Of a DNA stretch of 64,000 nt, positions 54,949 through 64,000 are shown one piece after another (the stretch's first letter is position 1; each line of letters starts with the position of its first letter). This DNA comes from Arachnopeziza araneosa. Lineage: Eukaryota > Ascomycota > Leotiomycetes > Helotiales > Arachnopezizaceae. Under the pieces are notes generated by a model that had not been told where the DNA came from, did not search any database, and saw only the letters and a list, made by a program, of their open reading frames with translations. The stretch lies in NCBI GenBank assembly GCA_003988855.1, contig QYAI01000170.1:1-64000 (forward strand), in the 5' to 3' direction. A program made the translations under genes and the position numbers.

Positions 54949-56640
54949 CTACCAGTTCGTATTATTCGAGTTCCAGTAGTTGTTGAACTTGCTGTCTCGT
55001 GCGGCCTTAGCTTCTTTGGCTCTAGTAATGACGCTACTAATACCACCGACAGCATTGAGGACCTCGCTATTGACGGTATACTTCACAGTATTGTCGATGT
55101 GAGTACCGTCGAGAACGCCAGTACCTCCGGTTACCTCATCAATAATGTCATCATATCTCTCACAATCTCGGACCTTGCACCGAATACCTTGCGACTCTGA
55201 ATGCGCAGTGAGGGCTGTCGCAGTACCGAAATATCGAAGGCATTCATGACATTGGAGTTTTTCGTCCTTGTGTGCGACGGACTTCAGATGGGCAATAAAA
55301 GCCGATTTACCTGCCACGGATTTTCTAAAAAAACCATTAGTGTACACTGATTGATTTTAATAGAGATACACTTACGAGCAACCTCTGTGAGGGCACTTAT
55401 ACTTTTGAGTAAAAGTGATGTAGTAAGCCTCGGCGTTGAAGGCTGGGTTATTAGGATCGAATATATCCCAGAGATTCTTATTGTGTGTCTTCGGATCCAC
55501 AGCCAAAGCTTGCATCAGCTCAACTGGAGGAGCCACAGGCGGAGGAGCGTCTGGGAAGAGCTTCTTGGTTCCCCAGGCAATCGGTCTAGGAACAGCAGCA
55601 TCGCCAAATGATGAGCCAACCTTTGTCATCGTTGTCTGGCTACCCGAGAACGATTTGTTTATAATAGTAGCGTTGAGGATAGAAGTATCGTTATGGCCAG
55701 GGGGAGTATTGGCAAGAGAACTTGCACTAGCAGGTTTGACGTTTGAGATGAGTTTCGTCAGAGCAACCGGAGCACTGGAGGCATTCGTTGATTTGATTGA
55801 GAGTGGTGGAAAGTCTTTAGCAGTGCTAGTAATTGAAGAGGTAGAAAATGGCATCTCCCAAACAGAATTGAGCACATCTTCGACGTTTTTGGCCCTCGGT
55901 AGCTCCTTATTTTTAAACTCGGGTTCTAGAGAATTTGTTAGTAAGGAGTTGGTGACTACTTGTGTGCCATGATACTTACTAGGCTCCTCAACTTTAGCTT
56001 GACCATCAATATATCTACCAAAGACACTAGACTGGGTCGCAACTGAAGGGGGGTATTGGTCATGCTGACTTCTATCAGTAGATTGGGCTTTATCACAACC
56101 CTTATGAGAGCCAGTGTTGATAGTAAGTAGTTGGCCTAGAGGATTGACGGAAGATTGTACTGCGGCGCGGCCATCAGCTTGTTGGGAGCGAGCCTTTCTA
56201 TGTTGAAAACGTATCTCCGTTCTCTGTTTGACAGCTTTTTGAAGTTCTTCTTTTGCGACACCTTTGCAGCCCTCTACCTCAATATGGGCAATGAATGCAT
56301 GCATTCGAGGAAAAATCCGATTGCACGCGTCGCAAGGAAGATACTGTTCGGCAGAGTGCATCTTTCATTAAGTTAGAATATCTAGTATTTTGAGAAGGGG
56401 GTAGATACGTACCAAAGTATGGTGTTGCTTGTGCGCCTCTCGAGTGTGAAAGTCGATCGAGCAAATTTCGCACACGATATGTCTCTTACTATGTATTTTG
56501 TGGTCATGGAACAAGTCCCAACTATCGAATTCTTCCTTGCATCTTTGGCAGACCGTGAGTTGGCTAGGATTTACCGGAGCTTTAACTGTGCTCGATGCTC
56601 CCGCAGCACCAAGCTTGGGATCGACCGCTCCTCCAGACAT
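54949..56640 (-). CDS. C2H2 zinc-finger protein
   Basis: Minus-strand exons 56640-56413, 56361-55980, 55925-55376 and 55324-54949 sum to 512 codons (511 residues). N-terminal fingers: VCQRCKEEFDSWDLFHDHKI, VCEICSIDFHTREAHKQHHT and, after intron 1, LPCDACNRIFPRMHAFIAHI. The middle ~230 residues are disordered with a DVLNSVWEMPFS patch. C-terminal fingers are YKCPHRGC..SAFIAHLKSVAH and LQCHECLRYFGTATALTAHS plus RCKVRDC. Intron 2 (55926-55979) is 54 nt, in frame and without stops, so the unspliced frame reads straight through it; its GTAAGT donor, CTAAC branch and CTAG acceptor say it is real. The protein is likely nucleic-acid binding; nothing shows whether it is a transcription factor. Start at 56640 (MSGGAVDPKL) is preferred over 56742. 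Confidence 0.85.
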
Positions 56641-57519
56641 TTTATGAGGGGTGAAAGACAGAAGTTCACACCGCAATGGTAGAAAATCACGGCCTACCGA
56701 AATCGATGGCCTGTATGTTGTGTTGCGAAAGAAGGCCGGCAAACAGAGAAGAAGGTGTAAACACTAGAAAAGCACGTTAGTAGAACCGGGGACTAGTTGT
56801 AGTCTCTATTGATACTACAACTGAATACAGCTCACAAAGTACGGAAAAGATTTACTCTCAAATTCAAAATATTTAACAGCCACAGCATCACAAAGCAGGA
56901 ACTTTCTGACCGACAGTCAACTCACCTCGAACAACTCTGCCTAAGCTTGAGAACCAAAATACCAAAGTCACCAGAAGTCCGCCATAGCTCAAGCTATTCT
57001 GAGCCATCTTCTCATCTTTAAATGTGGAGAAGCTTATTGAAGCCAACGCTTTGGCCAAAGGCATTATCGCAAGAGCCTTTGTTCTGAAGAACCAATTCAA
57101 TATAGCAAGAACATAGAGAGGACCAATACACTTCATCCAAGGTAAAGCCATTCTCAACTGTATTCTCAGTTTCAGACACCTTGACGTCAATCCGGCAACG
57201 TCTCAATGAGCGACCTAGCCCAAGATAATTGTCCCTTTCATTTGAAAAAGACTGTGTATTTTCCGTTGAGGGATCCGACTTGATTGAAAGTAAAATGTAG
57301 TTAATTATGAGCCAGCCTTTGTCGTCAGCGTCGTCGTCGCTTGTAGCGTGTCGTTGGTACGCAGTCACGGATTCGGCTAGAACCATTTCCGGTGTCTCGT
57401 AATCCTCAGCTCAGCCTCGCTCGAGACTCCTTTCCAAGCCACTTTCAACCTTCTCTCCGACAACACTCAAAATACCATCTAACATGTACTTGTCTCTCTC
57501 TTTATGATCCTCGAGCGTA
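56641..57519. other. Divergent gap, C2H2 gene and PFA3, with an unexplained small open frame
   Basis: 879 bases. A minus-strand frame at 57190-56888 (100 codons) includes hydrophobic stretches (CIGPLYVLAILNWFF and SYGGLLVTLVFWFSSLGRVV) and ends near a GTGAGT donor, so a small spliced membrane protein is possible. I could not build a convincing gene. The overlapping frame 57386-57018 (-) is in another phase. Confidence 0.3.
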
Positions 57520-59006
57520 ATGGCAACACTTGCTCCTCCATCACCCTCTCACTCACCAACCAGAATGCCTCGAAAATGGGCTAGAAAATGCGAACGCTAT
57601 TGTTGTCTAGGGGCCACCTACTTCCCACTTGTCTTCGTCTATAGCATTACTTCCTGGGCTGTGTGGGTTGAAGCTACGATTGGGTTTCTACCTGCCAAGA
57701 CTGCCTGGATAGGTACGCAAATTCCTCGTCTTTCTTAGCCCCTATTGACCATATAGGCAATGGTACGAGTATTCTCGGCATCGCACTTTACCTCCTGTTG
57801 AATTGGTCCTACACCACTGCCGTCTTCACCTCGCCAGGTACAACAACGAGTCATAATGGATACAGCTCTCTTCCTACTCAAGCGCCACCTGCTGCCACAA
57901 ACTTCACTGTCAAAGCGAATGGCGAGTTGCGATATTGCAAGAAATGCCAGGCACGGAAACCTGATCGCGCGCATCACTGCAGTACATGCCGGACTTGCGT
58001 TTTGAAGATGGATCATCACTGTCCTTGGCTTGCAACCTGTGTCGGACTACGAAATTACAAGGCCTTTTTACTGTTTTTGATTTACACCACATTATTCTGC
58101 TTTTTATGTTTCGGTGTTTCCGGAGTCTGGGTTTGGAGGGAGATTGTAAATGAAGGTGAATATACGGAGAGCTTAATGCCGGTCAATTATGTCATGTTGT
58201 CTGTGATATCTGGAATAATTGGGTTGGTCCTTGCTGGATTTACAGGATGGCATATTCTCCTTGCAAGTCGAGGGCAAACAACGATTGAATGTTTAGAGAA
58301 GACGAGATATCTCTCACCTTTAAGAAAAGAGGCTCAACACTTCGAGCAGGACGGAAGACAGTTGAACGATCTGCATACAGACGGGGAAAGAAGAAATTAT
58401 GAGGAGTATGAGAGGATAAGGGCTAGAAAACGATACGAAGAGTACCTCGATGAGCAAGAATCTGCTAAGCTCCCCAGCGCATTCGATCTTGGATGGAGGA
58501 GAAATCTGGGTCACTTATTTGGGCCTCAGAAATCACTATGGTTTTTCCCCATATGCACTACCACAGGCGATGGATGGAGTTGGGAACCAAGTCCGAGATG
58601 GATAGACGCTAGAGAGAAGATTGCAATTGACAGACATGAACAACGGCAGAGGGAACATGCGGCGGGATGGGGCCCAGAACCATCACCACTCCTACCTCAA
58701 CCTGGTGCAGGGAGACATTACATTGGGCAGAAGCCGTCGAAGGCTGATAGAATCTTGGGTAGAACTCCAAACGAATACTCGGACACAGATGTATCAATGG
58801 AGAATCTGCGCCCTCGAGGTCCAGAAGATCCTTATGCATTGAGTGATGGTGAAGATGAATTAGAAAGAAAGGCGCTAGATCGGAAAGCTGCAGTGGGATG
58901 GCCTCAAAAGGTTGGGGTGGTAACGAATACATTGTTAGGGAACACGCTGGCTAGGCAGAAGGATGATAGTAGGGGTTGGGATGGACAGGATGATAGTGTA
59001 GATTGA
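57520..59006 (+). CDS. PFA3: DHHC palmitoyltransferase Pfa3-like
   Basis: Exons 57520-57712 and 57757-59006 (44-nt intron GTACGC..ATATAG) give 480 residues. Four membrane segments: YFPLVFVYSITSWAVWVEA, TSILGIALYLLLNWSYTTAV, FLLFLIYTTLFCFLCFGVSG and VMLSVISGIIGLVLAGFTGW. Between the second and third sits the Cys-rich DHHC domain (RYCKKCQARKPDRAHHCSTC, RTCVLKMDHHCPWLATCVGL), with catalytic DHHC intact. A long charged cytoplasmic tail follows (RRNYEEYERIRARKRYEEYL, GWSWEPSPRWIDAREKIA). This layout matches vacuolar Pfa3, which palmitoylates Vac8 for vacuole fusion; Pfa4 is shorter. The start was chosen from the SPTRMPRKWARKC..CCLGATYFPL context. Confidence 0.9.
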
Positions 59007-59240
59007 GCTTATCTCTACTGGCTTCAGGTATGAATGTAGTTTGGTTCAAAAGGCGCGATTTCCCATCATGGGCTCCAGCACTCCCGTCTTTATGCAAACA
59101 TAGTCCACGTGATCTCGGAGAATCAACATCCTCCAAAGACGTCAGCTCAAAGCTCCAGCTGTCCATTTATAAATATTCCCCCACCAAATAAACACCCATT
59201 TTCGTTTTTGGTGCACTCCATTGCCGTCGCTCTCACAGTT

Positions 59241-60179
59241 ATGGCGTCCACCAGATTTAATGCCAAATCTCCAACAATCAAGCGTATTCGTAAGCTCCGT
59301 CTCCCTCCATTCTTAACTTGTCTAACAGCGTTAGTCCGTGAAGCTGCTGAGCTCTCGCAATCTCCATCTCCTGATTTTCACGCTGCTCCCGCCTCCGACT
59401 CCGATCTTTTCGACTGGCACTTTACACTTCGTGGACCTCCTTCATCAGCTTTCTCCTCTGGTATCTACCATGGTCGCATTGTTCTGCCTCCTACCTACCC
59501 TCTACGCCCCCCATCCTTTCGCTTTCTTACGCCATCTGGCCGCTTCGAAGTCAATCGCGAGATCTGTCTCTCTATAAGTGGGCATCATGAGGAAACTTGG
59601 ATGCCAGCTTGGGGTTTACGAACTGCCCTGACGGCACTGAGGAGTTTCATGGAGACGGATGCACGAGGCCAACTTGGGGGCATGGAATGTAGCAAAGCTG
59701 AGAGAGAAAGATTTGCAAAAGATTCTGGGAATTTCAAGTGCTCGATATGTCAGAAATCCAACAAGGAGATCCTAGACGACAGTAAAGAAGCAGCGGATGC
59801 GCTGGGTAATGACGTCAAAGAGGAAGCGGTTCCCGAAGAGTTGAAGCTGGCCTATAAGGATGAACTGGTGAAAAAGGAGAATATCCCTGATAAGGAGGAG
59901 TCTGAACTTGCGGAAGGCTTCGTACAGACTGGACCTTCGAATCCCGAACCTGAGCAGAGAAATATGTCTTCGTATCCGCCTGCAAGACCAGCGCAGACAG
60001 TGCCGCAGCCTACTAGTACCTCACAACGTCCATCTCAGATCCCCCCTCCGACATTACAACAACGTGCACAAGTGGCTAGGAGATCGAATAATGGCGTTCC
60101 ACTGTGGATCGATCGAGCCATCGCAGCTATTGTAGTTTGTCTTGTGGCAATGGTTTTGAAAGTCCTTCTTGGTCTATAG
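59241..60179 (+). CDS. ER-membrane E2 ubiquitin-conjugating enzyme, UBE2J/Ubc6 type
   Basis: Exons 59241-59289 and 59335-60179 give 297 residues. UBC fold: KSPTIKRILREAAELSQSPS, DWHFTLRGPPSSAFSSGIYH, GRIVLPPTYPLRPPSFRFLT, then GRFEVNREICLSISGHHEETW with the catalytic Cys in ICLSISGHH. A UBE2J1-like FAKDSGNFKCSICQKS follows, then an acidic linker and one C-terminal membrane anchor (IDRAIAAIVVCLVAMVLKVL). It is a tail-anchored E2 that feeds ER-associated degradation, working with Doa10/Hrd1-type ligases. The 45-nt intron (59290-59334, GTAAGC..CTAAC..GTTAG) is in frame and stop-free. Reading through it inserts 15 residues between KRI and REAAELS, while splicing restores the family sequence KRILREA. 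Start at 59241 (MASTRFNAKSP) fits relatives. Confidence 0.92.
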   Translation: MASTRFNAKSPTIKRIRKLRLPPFLTCLTALVREAAELSQSPSPDFHAAPASDSDLFDWHFTLRGPPSSAFSSGIYHGRIVLPPTYPLRPPSFRFLTPSGRFEVNREICLSISGHHEETWMPAWGLRTALTALRSFMETDARGQLGGMECSKAERERFAKDSGNFKCSICQKSNKEILDDSKEAADALGNDVKEEAVPEELKLAYKDELVKKENIPDKEESELAEGFVQTGPSNPEPEQRNMSSYPPARPAQTVPQPTSTSQRPSQIPPPTLQQRAQVARRSNNGVPLWIDRAIAAIVVCLVAMVLKVLLGL

Positions 60180-60536
60180 GAAAATGATGGGTTTAGAACA
60201 TATGAAAGATACGCCAAGACTCCGGAGTCTTATGGAGGAACGGCGTTGGCAAATGGGTGGCGATTTAAGATACCAGTTCATTCTTTCAGAACACATCGGA
60301 GGGATTCAGAGAGTTGATAAGACCTCATCTTACGAACAAGTGTTCAGCACGTTAATCCCATTTTATTGTAATAACATGTTCCCATTACAAGTCAAAACCT
60401 CCACCCTCGCAATCTGGCGAACAAGTGCTCAATCATCTATCAACTTTGCATTTTCTAATTGCAAATCCAAATTTCTCCCCTTTCCCAAATAATGAAAAAC
60501 TCCCAGATCAGCATGATACTCTCCAATTCTGTTTCT
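60180..60536. other. 3' gap between the E2 gene and the decayed minus-strand gene
   Basis: 357 bases between convergent coding ends. No coding signal beyond short shadow frames. Confidence 0.5.
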
Positions 60537-62335
60537 TCAAGCACGCTTCCTCTTCTCTCCAACGATTTCTCTCTTTTGTGCATGTCCATTTACCAGCCTC
60601 TGCTTCTTAACGAGTGGTAGTTCATCTTCCTCTCGGTCTTCGCTTTGGGACTGGGATTCGCCGTCGAAGCTAATATCAACTCCCTCGTCGTCGAAATTGA
60701 CGTTAGGCACATCTCCAAGGGTGTTGATGGCCTTTGTGTTTGCATGCACTTTCTTTCGGGTCATTCTGATGATGTCGTTCGGTGTTGGTTTGGGTGGCTT
60801 TACATCTTGAACCGAGAATGTTCCAAACACCTCATCGTCATCATCGTTGAGGAATCCCGTTCCAGGGTCTTCTTTGCCCTGAGCGACTGCCGTTTTTGGA
60901 GCTACTGGGCTAGTCGTGTATCTACCTGCATGTGGTTTCGTCTGAGGTCTCAATTTGCGGATGGTACTTGCTACAGGCTTGGTTGGCTGCACATCTCCAT
61001 CTGAGAAGATTCCTTCATCGTCATTGTCATCGCCATTGTCATCGTCGATGAAATTCTCTTCGAGCTCTCCTCTGCCCGAATGACGACCTTCTTTTGGACT
61101 CCTCGGCTAGTATCTTTTCGAGCCATTTCAATGGGATTAGTAGCGTTTCTCAGCTGTGTAATCATTTCCTCCATGAATTGTCGATTTGCCCCAGTTGGCA
61201 GGCGAAAGCCTTCATGTTCTGTGTTGATCACGCTAGCCTTGCATATGACAGAATTCTTCGAGCGATGAGGGAAACAGCTGAAAGCAGTATTGGCTCTGGA
61301 AGTGGTGATAGAATGGAGAGAACGCCTTACCTGGCTACGGAATCCCAATCTGGCATAATCGCCAGAGCTACTAGCTCTGTAACGAACCAGTTGTTGTAGT
61401 TTTTACCATGGCCGATCTCCTTCACGGCAGGTTTCACTTCGGGCGAGGATCTTTCATCTTTTCCTGCTCTGGATCTGATGTCTTCCACCTCCACGGTCAA
61501 ATCCTTGGAATATCTTGGATTGAGAGCATCTCGACATGCTGTTACAATCGCAAACTTGGCAGACTCCGGATAGTTGACTGGCACAAACCACTCCACCAAC
61601 TCCTCAATTAGATCCGCAAGATGCCAAATCACAGTGACATACATCGCCCTAGCTTCCATAGTTCTCACGGATTCGCTCTCCGCTTCGCTTGCAAAGATCC
61701 TCTAAGCTGTGATATACGATATCGTCCGAGACTTGGCTTAAGATGTGGCGTAGTGCATTGCGATTGTGTTCCGGTTGGGCCAAGAAGATGTTTTTGCCTT
61801 CCTTGACAAACTTACTCTTGGTGCTTTCCAAAGCCTCTCCCACTGTTTATTTCCGACGATCTCGACCCCGATACTTCCTGCTACGATACCCAACTGCCAC
61901 TGTGCTTTCATCTGACCACTATTTTTTCGTGTGTTTGTTGTTTCCTTCGATGAAGCCTTGGCAATTTTGCTGTTTGTGAACGAAACTTCGGTATCAAGTT
62001 CAGATTTCTTTTGAATGGATCTCAATCATTCATTTTTTGAGGGAAGGGATGGAACGACATCATAATCTTCTGCATCATTTCCTGAGGAATAGTTCGAAAT
62101 ATCTGACGGACCATCTACGTCTTCTCCCGACTCGGGCTCAAGCTCAAGCTCCACCAGATCCTTGCATGCCTTCATTTTGCCGTCCAAGAATTTTGTATCG
62201 ATAACAAGTTGTTAGAAGAGCTGATCTTGGCAAGTTTCTTGGGTTGGATTTTAGAGGGATGAAATAGGGCTTGATATTCATCCTTAAGGATTCTACTATT
62301 GTCTAAAATCGACTCTCTCTTTGCTCTCCATTCTC
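60537..62335 (-). pseudogene. Decayed gene for an acidic/basic-patch nuclear-type protein, family not recognised
   Basis: Consecutive protein-like stretches on the minus strand need several frame changes and cross at least one stop. 62335-62220: ILDNSRILKDEYQALFHPSK, IQPKKLAKISSSNNLL. 62200-62030: KFLDGKMKACKDLVELELEP, an acidic GEDVDGPSDISNYSSGNDAE patch, then TGA, continuing in frame as LRSIQKKSELDTEVSF. 61830-61650: FVKEGKNIFLAQPEHNRNAL, VSDDIVYHSLEDLCKRSGER. After a shift near 61650: MYVTVIWHLADLIEELVEWF, NNWFVTELVALAIMPDWDSV. Across a GTAAGG..GCTAG intron: NTEHEGFRLPTGANRQFMEE. In another frame, 61085-60537: an acidic NFIDDDNGDDNDDEGIF stretch ending in the basic tail KREIVGEKRKRA. The acidic and KR-rich ends suggest a nuclear protein. 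The stop and at least two shifts argue for decay, although unseen introns could explain some changes. Confidence 0.5.
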
Positions 62336-63685
62336 ATTCAGAATATAAGTTGTCTCTTAGAAGAATTCTCTAATCTAATTCTGCGCCTCAAGATAGTGTG
62401 AAGAAGATTCTAAGATGCTTACAAAATAGGACATCTTTCTTTATGGCTTAAGGAGTAACTTCGAGCATATGTATTCATTCTCGTAAAGGTCAAAGAAAGT
62501 CTGCTATTTCTCTTTCTCTAGGGAGAAATTAGCTCTGGATTTATAAGCCTTTCAGAGCTGCCATATCCCTTGTAGCAGATCAAATCCCTTCTGAAATATA
62601 ACCCAAAGTTGATCGTCCTTCATCATCACTCGTGCTTTCGAGAAGACAATGAAAGCGTTTGCCTGAGAGTCAAAAAATTGCTTCTCCTTTTCGATAGTTC
62701 GAAAGAAATAGATTTAAGAATAACAACTCTCTTACACAGTCCAAGCAATGCTTCACTTTCCGCCTTCACTCCATGTCGTTAAGATTTTGCATTTGAGCAT
62801 AGAATTACTTTCTTACAACAACCAAGGAATTTAATTGTCTGTCTATTCTATGAAGTCTTATCCCAGATTATCATTTGTCCTAGAATCTAGATTTTCCATG
62901 TCCGCGCTACATTGTCACCTCTTCTCTATCACTTTCATTCAGTAAAGAGCTTCTTTTTGTAGCTATCATTATCTTCCAGTACTTGTGGTGCATCGAACAT
63001 CTACAGAGTAAAGTTTAGGCATCGATTTACTCGTCTTCTGCTTTCTCGAGGGAAATATGTCAAGGTTAGAGAGTGGAAGCTGGCTGCATTAGCAGGCCGT
63101 GAGCATTGGATAATTAAGACCATTTAGAGATTTTCTTTTGTATTCACCATTTGTCATTCGAATAGAGCGTGACTGTTACTAACCTGCTCGGGAAGTGTAT
63201 CTAATCATGGTATGAGGGTCATGGGCATTAGCGGCTTTCGCTTGCCTAGATCTCTGTTCCTGTCGATTTAGTCAAAGAAAAAAAAGGTCGATGAGGCAGC
63301 GAGTACCATATTTTGGATTATTTCCAACCCCCCCCCCCTAAATTTCAATCTTCAGATTGCTTTATGTATGTTAATACTTGAATGAAGGCATGGATTTTAA
63401 CCGCCTGCATCTCCTGTAGGAGGCCGCGTTGAGAAAATTATACTTTTACGTAAGATCGAGGCCTGCTCTGCTTACGAGTTTTGAGTTTCTTACTGGTTGT
63501 AAACGCGAGATCTCCCCTACCTTATCATGGAATTGACCGCGTACCAAGCCTCTGGTATGCATCATGTTCATGAAATAGCTTGTTAATATGAAGTTGATCT
63601 GCTATTATGTTTTGGCTTCTTCTCTGCTCTGTTTCACCATCTTTTAAGTCGCGGCAGGGCTGATAACTTGTCGCCAAATTGAATA
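62336..63685. other. AT-rich intergenic region
   Basis: About 1.35 kb with no open frame worth reporting. The minus strand just above 62335 may hold further relic of the decayed gene, but stops are frequent. A nine-C run sits near 63331-63339. The right end is the promoter of the P450; no clear TATA box. Confidence 0.5.
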
Positions 63686-64000
63686 ATGTCGGTTCTTTCT
63701 TTCTTCTCGTTCGAAATGAATTCGTTGTCGGTGCTCGCTATAGTCAGCGGAACTCTAATCTTTTTGTATCTCTTGTATCTCAGGTTGTTTCCTCGTCCTA
63801 TTCCTGGAATCCCATACAATAAAGCAGCGACTAAATCTCCGTTCGGAGACATCGGTCCTCTGATGAATCACATCCAAAAGACTGAACAGATGTTTGACTG
63901 GATGGCAGCTCAAAGTGTCAAACTCCAATCTCCCATCATCCAACTTTTTGCCCGCCCTTTCGGTAAGCCATGGGTTGTAATCACCGACTATCGAGAAGCT
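63686..64000 (+). CDS. Cytochrome P450, N-terminal part (runs off the window)
   Basis: The frame is open from ATG 63686 (a second in-frame ATG lies at 63716) to the window edge. It shows an N-terminal membrane anchor (LSVLAIVSGTLIFLYLLYL), the proline hinge RLFPRPIPGIPYN, and early P450 sequence (SPFGDIGPLMNHIQKTEQMF, SPIIQLFARPFG, then KPWVVITDYREA, the usual P450 strand before the B helix). Catalytic motifs lie beyond the window. A GT at 63963 (GGTAAGCC) could be a donor, but the frame continues plausibly through it. Confidence 0.8.
   Translation, partial: MSVLSFFSFEMNSLSVLAIVSGTLIFLYLLYLRLFPRPIPGIPYNKAATKSPFGDIGPLMNHIQKTEQMFDWMAAQSVKLQSPIIQLFARPFGKPWVVITDYREA

Noticed and set aside
1..64000. 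CRISPR array, transposase, reverse transcriptase or viral genes
   Set aside because: No spacer-repeat pattern, DDE/RT motifs or terminal inverted repeats with a coding core were seen; the repeats found are short tandem or degenerate pairs.

Overview
This is nuclear DNA of a filamentous ascomycete (Pezizomycotina). Genes are split by 44-70 nt introns with GT..AG ends and CTAAC/CTGAC-like branch points. The gene families are typical of these fungi: HET, a SesB-like NLR esterase, SAT4 rhodopsin, GH11-CBM1, AA7, WSC, Pfa3 and fungal P450s. Gene content suggests a saprotrophic or plant-associated Leotiomycete (Helotiales-like), but that placement is inference.

Layout. 0.5-4.0 kb: a broken NLR-type locus with a frameshifted ankyrin fragment (-), a TPR protein with a C-terminal membrane anchor (+) and a frameshifted SesB-like esterase domain (-). 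4-7.6 kb: gene-poor, with a degenerate ~107-bp repeat pair. 7.7-8.6 kb: secreted GH11 xylanase with CBM1. 10.1-12 kb: HET gene broken by a 2-bp GA gain inside the domain core. 12-16 kb: gene-poor, with a SAT4-rhodopsin remnant. 16.1-21.7 kb: housekeeping block (mitochondrial ATPase-expression/PPR protein, LSM3, GTPBP1-like GTPase). 22-29.5 kb: F-box fragment, Ser/Thr-rich acidic protein, decayed phytanoyl-CoA dioxygenase, P450, small Cys-rich/charged protein. 31.8-33.4 kb: AA7 flavo-oxidase. 33.8-38.6 kb: divergent pair of a coiled-coil protein and an Hsp70-like ATPase. 39.5-42.3 kb: compact trio (membrane coiled-coil protein, a conserved three-pass membrane protein, GPI12), with two stop codons directly abutting. 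43.7-44.3 kb: small coiled-coil protein. 44.3-47.6 kb: repeat-bearing, gene-free. 47.6-52.9 kb: one very large secreted multidomain oxidase. 53.5-60.2 kb: Pro-rich protein, C2H2 protein, PFA3 palmitoyltransferase and UBE2J/UBC6-type ERAD E2. 60.5-62.3 kb: a decayed nuclear-looking gene. 63.7 kb to the end: 5' part of another P450.

The standout is the gene at 47646-52914. It appears to encode one ~1,680-residue secreted protein: signal peptide, PQQ-type beta-propeller, two ASPM/SPD-2/Hydin-like Ig domains, a 21-bp-repeat Ser/Thr linker, two WSC domains, and a complete Fet3/laccase-type multicopper oxidase with all four copper motifs. The 21-bp array carries an unresolved base and an 8-bp partial unit that breaks the frame. 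No start codon context or secretion signal lies between the halves, so a single fused gene with an assembly or slippage defect is the best reading. With the xylanase-CBM1 and the AA7 oxidase it suggests extracellular oxidative attack on polysaccharide or iron/copper redox work at a wall surface; that role is inference.

Many genes here (ankyrin, SesB, HET, PhyH, Cys-rich, the 61-kb gene, the fusion oxidase) carry frameshifts, several of them in homopolymers or short repeats. Both real decay of fast-evolving genes and sequencing error must be considered. The housekeeping genes reconstruct cleanly to whole codons, which argues against a uniformly poor sequence.
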